From contig OW121848.1 of NCBI GenBank assembly GCA_933228895.1, positions 158,116,688-158,180,687 on the forward strand: a DNA stretch of 64,000 nucleotides, read 5' to 3'. A program made the position numbers and the translations under genes. Below are positions 11,621-22,205 of the stretch, one piece after another. Below the pieces are notes generated by a model, which saw only the letters and a list, made by a program, of their open reading frames with translations, did not search any database and was not told the DNA's origin. Position 1 is the first letter of the stretch. Each line of letters opens with the position of its first letter. This DNA is from Platycnemis pennipes. Lineage: Eukaryota > Arthropoda > Insecta > Odonata > Platycnemididae.

Positions 11621-13300
11621 AAAATTATGTTTTCCCTATCTTTTAACATGGAAATCCAGTTCCTATGCAAATTTGTTTACGTTGCTAAGTACAGGCACTT
11701 CCAAAAAAAAGTTAACACTTCAGAGCCGAAATTTTTCTAAGTCTCGAGTTGACGGTGATTTGACAACGCTGCGTCACGGCTTCCCTCTGGCGGAGCCTCG
11801 CGAAGTTATAACCGAAAACAAACCCCCTTCCTTCCTCCCCCGTCCTCACCTTTCCCTGTTTAGCAGAAGGGATTACTGCACGGTCGGTCTTGTTATGCCC
11901 TAAAGAAGGGGGCTATTGTGGGCACTCCATAGTTGTTTCTTCCGACTCGTGCTGCGAGACTGAAGTCCTGAACACATCTCTACGCTCGCCACCATCGCGA
12001 AAAAAAAACTGGACTAATTTCCAAAATAGATTTCTTTGAGATATAGACTTGAAACTTCACATAAATACTCATAAAAAATTGCTAATTAAGGAATAATGCA
12101 TCATTTGACATGATTCTTATCTGTTAGCCAGATATAGGGGCTCAAACATAACCAATTTCCAAATAAACGCCTGCATCATTTGCCTATTAACACAATGCTA
12201 TGCCTTTAAATTGCCTGTGCTACAAATATTAATTTAATCATTTAATTGCTATTCCATTACTTAGAAAAACTAGAGTATATCTAGTTCACATGGGCCCTAG
12301 AAAGACTCCACTCTTTTCAAGGGCTGAAGGGCGTTAATAAGAAGTATGCTCCCGGAGCGTACGCAAAGAAAAATAACTCGATTCCGCGTAATCTTATCCC
12401 GACGCACGGCTCAATATGCTCGCGATTTCATCAAATAAGAGTGATGGAGGTTACTGACAATGGGTACAGCTCAAAAACAACGAATTGGAAGCCTTAGGGT
12501 CCATGTCACTTCAGCAATGTAAGCGAGTCACGTCAATTCCAGCCCCTACGCGTGGAGCCAAACCCCAAACGCGCGGTCGGAAAATCATATGTATTTTTCG
12601 GTGTCGCAAACTTACTTTTAATTCCTCTTCGCTTTCGTGTATATGAGTTTTCAGCGAATTCTCAGATATAAGTGACTTGACAAGTGTCTCCCTAAAACGT
12701 TAGATATTCTCTACTTTATGTAAAAGTTTTGTCTGAGAACAGTGTCCGCCATTATAAGTAATGGAATAGCAAATAAACGATTCAAAAAATATTTGCAGCT
12801 CAGACAATTAAAAGAAAAGCATAGCGTTAATAGATTATGCTATTTTTATCTGATCAAATTCCTCCCACAACGTCATCATCAACTTGTAAGATATTCGGAT
12901 AAATATTATTACAGGATTTTTTAAAAATTTCGTGATGTTGAACCCTTGTGTCCCACTAACAGATGAGAATCACGACAAGTGATGCATTATTCCTTAAGTA
13001 GAAAACTTTTCTAAGAATCTGTGTGAAAAGTGTCTCCCTAAAACGTTAGATATTCTCTACTTTATGTAAAAGTTTTGTCTGAGAACAGTGTCCGTATATA
13101 TCTCAAAAAGTATATATCTAAGTATATATCTCAAAAAAAAAGTTGTTTTAGGTTTTTGTCCAGCTTTTTTCGATTTCCGACTAATGTGGGTCGGTCCTGT
13201 GTCCCGAGATTGTCGTTTTCTTCGACTCAACCTGCACGACATCTGAAGTCCCGAACATATCTCTATGCTCGCCACCATCGTCACGCATTTGCATAACATT
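11621..13300. repeat. Mosaic of direct and inverted duplications
   Basis: A 67-bp segment is perfectly duplicated at 12682-12748 and 13028-13094. A second pair is inverted: about 12082-12128 and 12956-13003 share ttaaggaataatgcatca. A third pair (about 11960-11997 and 13240-13276) is direct and shares tcgccaccatcg. This looks like nested or rearranged elements rather than a gene; no coding signal is seen. Confidence 0.6.
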
Positions 13301-13638
13301 AAAAATCGACGTTTTACTTTGAAGAGGAAATCACATATCATCATTGGTTGTTATCACCCTACAATTTGTATGTGTCCCTTAAATAATTAATTCCTTGGTT
13401 AATTGGTGTTGTTTCACGTTCGTGCCATTTCAGAGCGAGTTCATAGGCATATTTAATTCTCACATTGATGTGGTCAGAAGCTTTGAAAATATGCGATCCC
13501 AAATTTTAAGACTAGGAGCAGGCTGATAAGAACATTTTAACGTTTTCGCCGTATTGGCGCAGTAAAATGTTCGATTTTCAGGATGGAGTAAAGAACGTTC
13601 CCAATTGTGTTGGCATTTCCACGAGTTAACCTTAGCAT

Positions 13639-14409
13639 TTATAGTTTAGGAGTCCTAATTTGAATAATAATAATGATGCCCATGAGATTATTGTTTGTAT
13701 AATACCAATACAAATCTGTTATTGACCACGCAGCCGTTTCCCTAAAATCGGGTCTAATGTCTAATCTAACGCTTTGGAAGAAGGTGCATAAAGAATTGGC
13801 TTTTTCTACACTGCTGGTGACTCTAATTCCTTTATCGTTTTTAAGTGTGTGCAATGTGGACCTATTTGCCCGAAGCTCTCTCACATATGACCAAAACGCT
13901 TTAGGATTGCTATCTAAATATTCTCCTAACATCTTGCTCTTGAACTGTTATAACGCTAGCCGACATGATTTCCTTGCTAATGCTCTCGATTTTGTATAGT
14001 TTTGATCTAACTCATTTTTTTCCTCTACCGATAGACCCCGTCCTGCATTTTTCATCCTAGTGTGGCATACCCTTTGTCACTTTAGCGATTTCCTAACATC
14101 CGCATTATACCACCTTGGCTCTGTATTATCACTAATAAATTTACTTAGTATGTATTCATTAACTGCTTTACGAGTGTCCTCAAGAAATTCTCTCCATGAA
14201 TCCTCTGTATCTAATCCTTTGCTTTGCTCGCTAAATATATTAAACGATTCCCTTAATTCCTCTTTCATACCGTCGTAATTAGCCTTGCCAAATAAGTATA
14301 CCCTCTTCCTTGGTTTATAATGTCTTTCAACGTCTACAATAAATTTCGCATTTACTATTTTATGATCACTAAAGGTAACAGGTCCTAATACAGCTAATTG
14401 CGCGCGCAT
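13639..14409 (-). pseudogene. LINE fragment: end of endonuclease and linker before RT
   Basis: In the 14409-14077 frame the sequence shows TFSDHKIVNAKF, the SDH end of an apurinic-type LINE endonuclease, then a linker ending in RWYNADVRKSLK. After a stop the linker continues in 13932-13639 (KAFWSYVRELR, SSVEKANSLCTFF), which is the usual lead-in to the RT domain. No RT follows, so the copy is truncated. It may belong to LINE family B, but that is inference. Confidence 0.7.
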
Positions 14410-15978
14410 GCGACCACAACTAAATAATTATTCGTATGAGATTTAACTGATTGCAAGAGCTCCGTAAGCATGTGAAGACATTTCCGTTGGTCAAACTGTA
14501 ACTAATGTTACGCTATAATTGGTTATTCAATGCCTTTTTACGTTCTTCAAAGGATGAGGACTGTGACAACATACAAATATTCCCGAATACCCATTGTTTA
14601 TAGGACACCTGCAGGTGGTCGCAAAATACCCCCGACTCTCGCCTTACCCTTATTCCCGACCGCGGCGTTGAGCCGCGTGTCCTCCTACCCTGCCGAAGGA
14701 TCGCCACCCACTATTCTCCTCCTACCGAAGGGGAGGGGCGGCGAGGAAGGAATTCCCTCTCAGAAAGGGTTTGCACACGTGACGCGCGGGCACCCGGCCG
14801 CCATACGGTGATCTCCTCTCGAGGGGCCAATTGCTCAGATTGCGAAGTGGGTGGACGGCAGTTAGTAAATTTCCTTAAGAACCTATATCGCAACTGAGAA
14901 TAGTAATTGCTGTTCCTATATTTCCTTCTAATGGAAAGGTGCTCTATTATTCGACCATATTGCATGCTAAACAATACCGCCAAAAGCTTTGGATATATTT
15001 CTTTAATGGACGGAATTAATTCATTTTTGTGAATTGTTACTTCCTTAACACCACATATGAAATTAATAAGAGACTATCAAACCTAAACCATGAAACCATG
15101 TTGATAAACGTGTTCACTCGTGGGCATTTAAATGTTTTGAAATATTCGCCCGGTAATGTGAGTAGAAACAAACTTAAAAGCACTCAGGTGGAAGAGTGGA
15201 TGGGTAGTCGTCTGCGATTTTTACCTGCTTCCGGAACACCCCTCATGCCTGGGCACTGGGCTGCAAGGGCATAAACTCAGGATGTTGACCCGAGGCATAC
15301 CGCTAGGAAGGGGTCGTGGGTGCAATAAAACGTATGGAGTAAGGTTTTTGGGCAGTGGAAAATTATTCCTCGCGGAGACCGGTCCTCCCCATCCCCATTG
15401 TCTCAGTACAGGGACTGAACAGAGTGGTCAGAGGGAACATGCCGCCCCCCATTTGGCATTCAGATCTCCTTTGAGGAAAGGAGAAAATTTACGTACACGA
15501 AAATGTACATTTATTTACGTTTTTGTTGAAGGGACAAAACTTGGATTGAAGAAGTTGAAGAAAGTGCAATTAGTTTCATCAATCAATTTTGTAAGAACGA
15601 AAATATAAATTGACGTTTTCGATGTGCAGAGAGTGAAATAAATCAATTTTTGCCTACAGGCCCCGATCTTATCTATGAAATGTGAATATCAAAGCTAGGC
15701 GTTTTGAAGAACTTTTCTAATAGTTGAAAGAAGGTTATAAAACGTTTATTATGTATTAATTTTTGTTGCTAAATCAGCAGGTTTATTCGAAAATACTCCC
15801 ACCATTTTAAAATTATCAATGGCTTTCCTAAAACCAAACCATTCCGTTTTTTTTCAATTTAAAATAAAACAATCACTTATATCTCCACCTAAAAGATAGA
15901 TATAATTATCTTAAAGTCCTGTGACTGCTAAGGTCATTTCGCACATTTAATAAACCAGATTAAAAACGTGTTAGAAAA
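14410..15978. other. Non-coding stretch, nothing recognised
   Basis: GC-richer patches near 14.6-14.8 and 15.3-15.5 kb create ORFs of up to about 108 residues, with no recognisable domains. No repeat partner inside the window was noticed. Confidence 0.5.
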
Positions 15979-16673
15979 ACAATACTTGGAAAGTATGTAG
16001 ATTACTTAGAAATAGTGTAAAATATGAGTGCACACGATGAGTTGCATTTAGAGCCGTTGGGCAGATTGTAATGCGTCTTAAAGTTTGGGTAGTGAATTCA
16101 CTTCATGAAGAAATTTTAGAACGAAATCGATACGTTTGAAATTGTCACCCAATAACTTGCTCAGATCCCCAAATATTTTGTTGTGTTTGCGTTCCATCCT
16201 ATATTTTACACAGAAGACAAGCAGGTGTTTTATCTAAAATATTTCCAAAGCTCAAAAAATCAATTCTAACATAAATCTACCGATACGATTCCAGAAATAT
16301 ATCACACCAACCTTTACATCGCTTTGGGTATAATATTTACCAAATATTTCGTCAAAACCATTCGATCGACTATATTAAAACCTCCTAGTACATTCTTTTC
16401 TTCACTCAATTTTCCAAAATTATATTACACCAACCTTTATATCGCTTTGGGTATAATATTTACCAAATATTACGTCAAAACCGTTCGATCGACTATATTA
16501 AAACCTCATACAACATTCCATTTTTCATCAATTAAAAAAAAATAGACATTCACTTACATACCCACCTAAAAAATTTGAAAAGGCTAAAGGATCTATTTTT
16601 AAACCACCCAGACGATCTCAGAAAAATATCACAGCCGCCTTTGAATCGGTTTCAGTGTAATTTGGGTGTAATT
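15979..16673 (+). repeat. Dispersed repeat R1, long copy with internal duplication
   Basis: Shares most of its length with 21546-22103 (for example gtatgtagattacttagaaa and gtgaattcacttcatgaaga). This copy lacks about 30 bp present in the other near its start. It carries an extra internal repeat: the segment containing caccaacctttacatcgctt-like sequence occurs at about 16303 and again at about 16430, and a weaker third relative lies at about 16628. No ORF of note. It ends directly before Helitron-like copy 3 and may be part of a composite element. Confidence 0.75.
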
Positions 16674-16675
16674 TT

Positions 16676-17211
16676 GTAGCGTGTCAGTCAGTCGTTCTGT
16701 ATTCGTTTTGTTTTGTTCTCTCCCAAGTTTTGAGCTGAAAGAGTGAGGTTTGGTGTGCTGAGTGTGGATTCTCTTTCTGTATGATTTGGTAGTACTTTTG
16801 GATTTTTAGCAGTTTGTGGTACAGAGAAAAATTCAAAAAAACGGGGTTTTTCAGAGTGGGAGACAACATATAATGAAAATATGGTGTAGAAAAAGGTGAT
16901 AATTAGAGGACAGGATAATTAGAGTGGGACATATTTCCCTATTAATAAAATAGCCTTTTCCTTCTCTCTGCATAAGAAATGCTTATGAAACGTTAGTGCA
17001 CAAAAGTGTAAAAAATGCAAAGACTACTTTGAGTAGTGAAGTAGTAACTACCTGCATGAAGCACAAGCACTACTGCCACCTACCTATTGGTAATGTGTCA
17101 TCAGTAGTTTCCAAACACTTTGTAAAATCTTATTTGACATTAGAACACAAAGTTCACCTCCAGAGCACACCAAACAGAGACTGCCTGCAAAGCAGGCCGC
17201 AGGTCTGCTAG
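16676..17211 (+). mobile_element. Helitron-like non-autonomous element, copy 3
   Basis: Starts gtagcgtgtcagtcagtc and ends with the hairpin gcctgc/gcaggc (17183-17197) and CTAG followed by T at 17208-17212, the same terminus as copy 1. About 536 bp, no protein-coding capacity recognised. Confidence 0.45.
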
Positions 17212-18045
17212 TTTATGATATTAAGAACGGTGGAAGGAGATAACTGACACATTGTGGGTGAAATGGGATAACGTTCCCGTCTTAATGTTTCATATATTTC
17301 ATATTTGTATTTATCACAATCTCCGATTTTTTCAGTTAACATTCTTTTCTTATTACCATTATTATCACGGTATTAGAGTGTTTGTAGTGCGTAGTTTTCG
17401 AAGATTTTCATTATTGTATTGACTAGGTAGTAATACTAGAAATCATGAACTTCGTACATAAATAAAGCATTTGGTGATGAAAATTCTGAAAACAGAAAAA
17501 AAGCAGCACGTAATTTCAATCGTATTACTTGGTTCATAGTCTCTCTCAGTATTGCTTAAGGATGGATGAGGTTTCCTCATTTCCTCACGTCTTCCGAAAG
17601 GCAATATCAAGAGACGGCATTCATAGGAATTCGCTTTCATTCAGTCAATTAAAAGTGATTGTAATGAATGAATTTAATTGAAATACTCTGTTCTCATATT
17701 TTTTTAGAGGCACCAACAATGTTTTAGTAGTGGTCTCTAAACCTTTTGTCATATATTTCAGATTGCTCTAAATATTACCTCTGGAAAATCGTCATAAATC
17801 ACAAACGCTACACTAAATTTCTCGATCGAGAATTTCACCCGTTAATTCTTACTTAATTCTAATTCAATTTCCCTAAGCTCATACGCGAGGCGATCGAAAC
17901 GGCCAAGAACCCCAAAAATTTTAACGGAGAAGCTATAAGCTCTCCCATGCTTGAAAGCGCCTAATTGAAAAAACTAGTCAAATGTAAATGCACCCACTTG
18001 AACATCATAGCGCAGAACTGAATGTTATATAAGACGGTAAAAATC
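17212..18045. other. Non-coding AT-rich stretch
   Basis: Nothing recognised beyond short random ORFs. Confidence 0.5.
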
Positions 18046-18130
18046 TTCCCAGAAACACTTCAGACCTGAAGACGCGAACTGAAACGTTGGCGACACTGTT
18101 GTCACCCCAGAATGAACACACGCGGATGAA
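18046..18130 (+). mobile_element. Short Penelope-terminus-like remnant
   Basis: CTGAAGA at 18066-18072 is followed after 8 bp by GAAACGTT (18081-18088) and by ggcgacactgttgtcacc. The GAAACGTT-GGCG context is like the Penelope-type ends elsewhere in the window, but stem II is missing, so any ribozyme is broken. Confidence 0.3.
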
Positions 18131-19915
18131 ATCCCGAAACAAATGGATCTTTAATTCAAATTTAATTTCATATTAATTTTGATAAAATCATTTATGAGGA
18201 TTGCACAGCTAATATTGGAATCTGGCAAATTATAAGTCATTTATTAATCGCTATCCGCTCACATTTTACTCGTGTGCTGTATAAGTAATAGTTATTATTA
18301 AAATAGTGTCTTCGTTAGTAATTAAATAAGCATGTTGCTTACAGGATATCCGACAAGGACGAAAAACCTGAGAAGAATTGATTTCATTCTAAGGATTGCC
18401 TAAGGTATATTTCATTCCATTATGCTGCTCATTACAAGAGTATTTTCCAAAACGATCACCCAACACGTTATATTTGCGCTGGTATCTTATTTCATGCACA
18501 TCAGTAGCGTGTTCACTGTCGTCCGAGGTGTTAATTTGATGGGCCAGATTACAATCTTGTTTCCCTGCGTCGGAGTGATCGAGGTGGTTAATTCCAGAGC
18601 GGAAGGTCACGACCGTGAACCTGGCGAGGGATGTATGCGGTGGGGGCGAGGGCGACTCGCTCCCCCTGTGGAAGGAGGGGTAAAATGAGATTAGAGGAGC
18701 CTTCGGCCACTTGGCAGCAGAGAGCGCAATTGAGGGAAACCTCATGGAGCGGAAAAACTTCCCCGGTGGGAGGAATGTGTTTTGCCTCACCGCAAAGAAA
18801 GCATCCTCTCCTTCAAGGCCTTCTTCTTTCGGGCACTTTCACCCCCGCACTCTCATCATTTCGCCTTATTAGACTATCCTATTCGCCTCGGAGCTGAGCG
18901 AAGAGGCATCGGTGTCGTTTGATTCAGAGGAAATGATTAGGAAATTCGAAAGATTAGCACAGAGGAGGGCTGTTTACTTTCTCACAGAAACTGGCAATAT
19001 TGTATGCGCGCTTCAATGGAATCACATTTTGCAGCTTTTGATCGAAGAAACCTTATTAAATTCAAGATACACGTATGTACAGTTCATTGAATACTCTGGT
19101 CAAATTAAAAAGAATTATACGACATTTCTTTCCCGCTTTCATTATGTTTTCTTGCCTCTTGTTCCGTTTCCGAACACTTCAATTACATTATCTTACTTAT
19201 TCTTATTTTCAAGTGCAATGATCTCACGGCGGCCAACTAGCGCAGATCCGCCTTTTTCCTTGATACTTCCTCTTTAATCCCACCTCTTTTCCTCCCATTT
19301 TCCTCTCTCTCTCTCTCCTCACAGAATCTCTTTCCTCTGATACTTTTTTCCTCAAGATCCAGTTAAGTTAGCAGCGTATATTTAATGTATTGGCCCCAAA
19401 CTCGGACGGGTTAACCAGTTTCATACGCTTGAACAACCTCGTCGTAAGCAGTTTAATTAAACTTCACAAGTGAAATTCCGCATGGCTTCGCATATTTTTT
19501 CCTCAAAAACTAGACGATATTTGATACATGCCGAAGGGCTCTATTCCCGACCATGGGATTGAGAGCCTTTTTTCGCCGTCTTGTGCCTGCATCTCACCGC
19601 TCGGCCGACCAACTTTCTGGCCACGGGACGCCAATCGCGAATTCTTCTTCTCACCTACCTCTCTCTTCCATAGCATTCACCCAACTTGAACCTCATTGCA
19701 ATGTGAAGTGAAATTTTACCATATTTTCATTGCCGAATCTGATAGAGTTTGTAAAATAAAAAGACCCGTATTTTTCCGTTCTTCGATCCGTGTATTGGTT
19801 CTCGAGTTACAAGCGGCGAAAAACTGGTGTTTTTAACATTTTCGGATATGTGGGCGTGCAAAGGACTAGTACGTCACCCACTTCGTCCCGTCACAACTGA
19901 GACCGTGAAGCTGCT
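18131..19915. other. Non-coding stretch, nothing recognised
   Basis: A GC-richer patch at 18.5-18.9 kb yields overlapping ORFs of 88-133 residues on both strands, none recognisable. No splice-flanked exon candidate. Confidence 0.5.
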
Positions 19916-20235
19916 TCGCCTTATCACAATGGGGGAAACATAGCTGACTCTGCTAATGGAGGTGGTCGCGATCTATTATGGCAGACCTTGCGCCTCCACC
20001 TCCACTTCCCTCCCTTTCCCTAAAAACAGCAAAAGACGGGAGGTGGATGACGTAGTATTCCTTAATAAGGCTTGTTTGGTGGGCGTCACCTTTCGATTAT
20101 TTTAATTTTCTATTTATGAGTGAATGGCTGTGGTTAGAAGATTAATTTTTACACTAAAATTCATTTTTCCTTTCCATCTAATGATTTCGTGTACAAACTA
20201 ATGATTTCGATTCCGAAAACGCCCCCATTAGGAAT
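19916..20235 (+). repeat. Dispersed repeat R2, copy 1
   Basis: Aligns in inverted orientation with 57930-58253. Shared blocks include ttcgccttatc, agctgactctgc, ggtgggcgtcacctttt-like, gtggttagaagattaat-like and aaacgcccccatt. The two copies are moderately diverged. No protein coding potential seen; class unknown. Confidence 0.75.
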
Positions 20236-20379
20236 GGAATGATCCTCGGGACCGCCGTAGTGAGATTTTTCTGCAAAATACCTGCACTCAAACGAGCGAA
20301 ATAAGAAAATTAGCTCAGCAGTGCGTCTGCATTGAGGTTATTGTCGTGGCTTGTGAGCTTATCATGTTTCTTAATACGA

Positions 20380-20520
20380 TCAGCTTGGTGGAAAACCAGC
20401 CACTACAGAACGACAATAAACGCCCCCATCGGGTATGGTTTGGTACTAGATCATTAGCATCGCATCTCAAGAGGTCTAGTTCGGATCCCGGCAGTGGCAG
20501 ATATATTGCAGTAAAATACC
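20380..20520 (+). repeat. Possible tRNA-derived SINE remnant
   Basis: A B-box-like agttcggatcccgg (near 20480) follows a weak A-box-like stretch about 45 bp upstream. No target duplication or tail was seen, so this is only a suggestion. Confidence 0.25.
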
Positions 20521-21115
20521 CATACAAACTTTTGCATGTTATTTGGTTCCAAATGCAATATTATGTAGATTATAACGATTTTCCGTACTTAGCAGCGAAG
20601 GGCAAACCCACTCATTGGTCTCAGATATCTTTTAGCTAAAATTGACTTACTTAGAAGTACATAATGAAGTTTTCATCCTTCTCTATAGTTCGATGTTTAG
20701 TGTCATTTTCGACTGAATTGGTCAAAGTGACTTAAGTGTATCCTGTGATTAACTGTCTACCACAGGTCGATTGGTTCTACGGGGACATGGTTAGCTGATG
20801 GTGTGTTGTTTCCTCAACAATTAAGCATTATTTGGTTATCTCAGTAAATGCCCCATCAATGTGAAATTAAACGGCGTAGCATCTGTTTTTCATGAATTAC
20901 AGGTGAAAGTACGCCTGATCCGCTGCTAATTCTCTTATCTTCCCATTCTCTTCTGTTCTCCGGTCGTGTTGGTGTCAAATTAAATGGCCATTTATCAACT
21001 CACGTCCAGTCTCATCTCTTCCATTTAGTACGGACTTCTGAAGATCAATACCTGCTCCCTCTCTCTCCAGATTGCCAATATGTTTTTACCTCCATATTCT
21101 ATAAATTGGTGAAAT

Positions 21116-21345
21116 ATCATCGTCATTGGTCAACAACCCTAGCATTGGTTTGACGCATCCTTCCATCCGACTCGGCCAACCTCTTCATATTAACGTAATG
21201 CCTCTCTTTTTACATCTTTATCACGACCTGCTCCATGTATCTCATACGAGGTCTGCCTTTTCCAATCTTCACGTTCACTTTTCCCTCGATGATTTTCTTC
21301 ATCAGGCCACTGTGTCTTAAGACGTAACCGATTAAGTTGTTCCGT
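21116..21345 (-). mobile_element. 3' end of a non-LTR retrotransposon (family C)
   Basis: On the minus strand the frame encodes RRRNNLIGYVLRHSGLMKK, IIEGKVNVKIGKGRPRMRY, the conserved C-terminal tail of a LINE endonuclease-reverse transcriptase. The 3' UTR then runs to a GATGAT-type tail at about 21116. The last 60 bp or so match the tiny insertion at 34500-34564. Clade not assigned. Confidence 0.7.
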
Positions 21346-21394
21346 CTTCTTTTTGAGTTTTCAACACTTTTCTTTTCTCTCACTCTTCTTCTTC

Positions 21395-21545
21395 CGCCGG
21401 CCTCGGCGGGGTTAAGTCCTCGCCTGCCATTCCGAAGGTCGCGGGTTCGAGTCCCGCCTGGGCCTGTCCAGGGCATGGGTGTTTTTAAATGTGATGTCCA
21501 TATATATTGAAATGATCGTAATTGAGGGCACCTGTGATCATTAGA
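21395..21545 (+). mobile_element. tRNA-derived SINE, interrupted
   Basis: Contains a clear B box (cgggttcgagtcccgcc, about 21435) and an A-box-like ggcggggttaagtcc upstream, followed by a non-tRNA body (gggcatgggtgtttttaaat). Body sequence stops at gatcattagagaaat, where repeat R1 begins. The body reappears with its ATT tail at 22104-22205. It is not a tRNA gene: no complete cloverleaf is readable. Confidence 0.65.
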
Positions 21546-22103
21546 GAAATACTTAGAATGTATGTAGATTACTTAGAAATAGTTTAAACTATGAGTGCAC
21601 ACGATAGCCTCAATTCTGTATTGGTCATATGGCAACAGAGTTGCATTTGGAGCTGTTGGGCAGATTACAATGCGTCTTAAAGTTTGGGTAGTGAATTCAC
21701 TTCATGAAGAAATTTTAGAACGAAATCGTTACGTTTGAAATTGTCACACAATAACTTGCTCAGATCCCCAAATTCTTTGTTGTGTTTGCGTTCCAGCCTA
21801 TATTTTACACAGAAGACAAGCAGGTGTTTTATCTAAAATATTTCCAAAGCTCAAAAATCAATTCTAACATAAATCTACCGACACGATTCCAGAATATATC
21901 ACACCAACCTTTACATCGCTTTGGGTATAATATTTACCAAATATTACGTCAAAACCGTTCGATCGACTAAGTATATTAAAACCTCCTACAACATTCCATT
22001 TTTCATCAATTAAAAAAAACAGACATTCACTGACATACCCACCTAAAATATTTGATAAGGCTAAAGGACCTATTTTTAAACCACCCAGACGATCCCAGAA
22101 AAA
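21546..22103 (+). repeat. Dispersed repeat R1, short copy between two SINE pieces
   Basis: Partner of 15979-16673, with a single copy of the internal block that is duplicated there. It sits between the 21395 SINE and a second SINE body fragment. Because the SINE body is repeated on both sides, this is either an insertion with flanking duplication or a composite of two SINE copies. Confidence 0.75.
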
Positions 22104-22205
22104 TCCCTCGCCTCGTCCAGAGCATGGGTGTTTTTAAATGTGATGTCCATATGTATTAAAATGATCGTAATTGGAGGCACCTGAGATCATTAGAGAAATT
22201 ATTAT
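22104..22205 (+). mobile_element. SINE body fragment with ATT tail
   Basis: Repeats the body of the 21395 SINE (gagcatgggtgtttttaaat, atgatcgtaatt, gatcattagagaaatt) and ends in attattattatt, a plausible SINE tail. The tRNA-like head is absent. Confidence 0.65.

Noticed and set aside
21395..21470. tRNA gene
   Set aside because: A and B boxes are present but no full cloverleaf; it continues into a SINE body found again at 22104.
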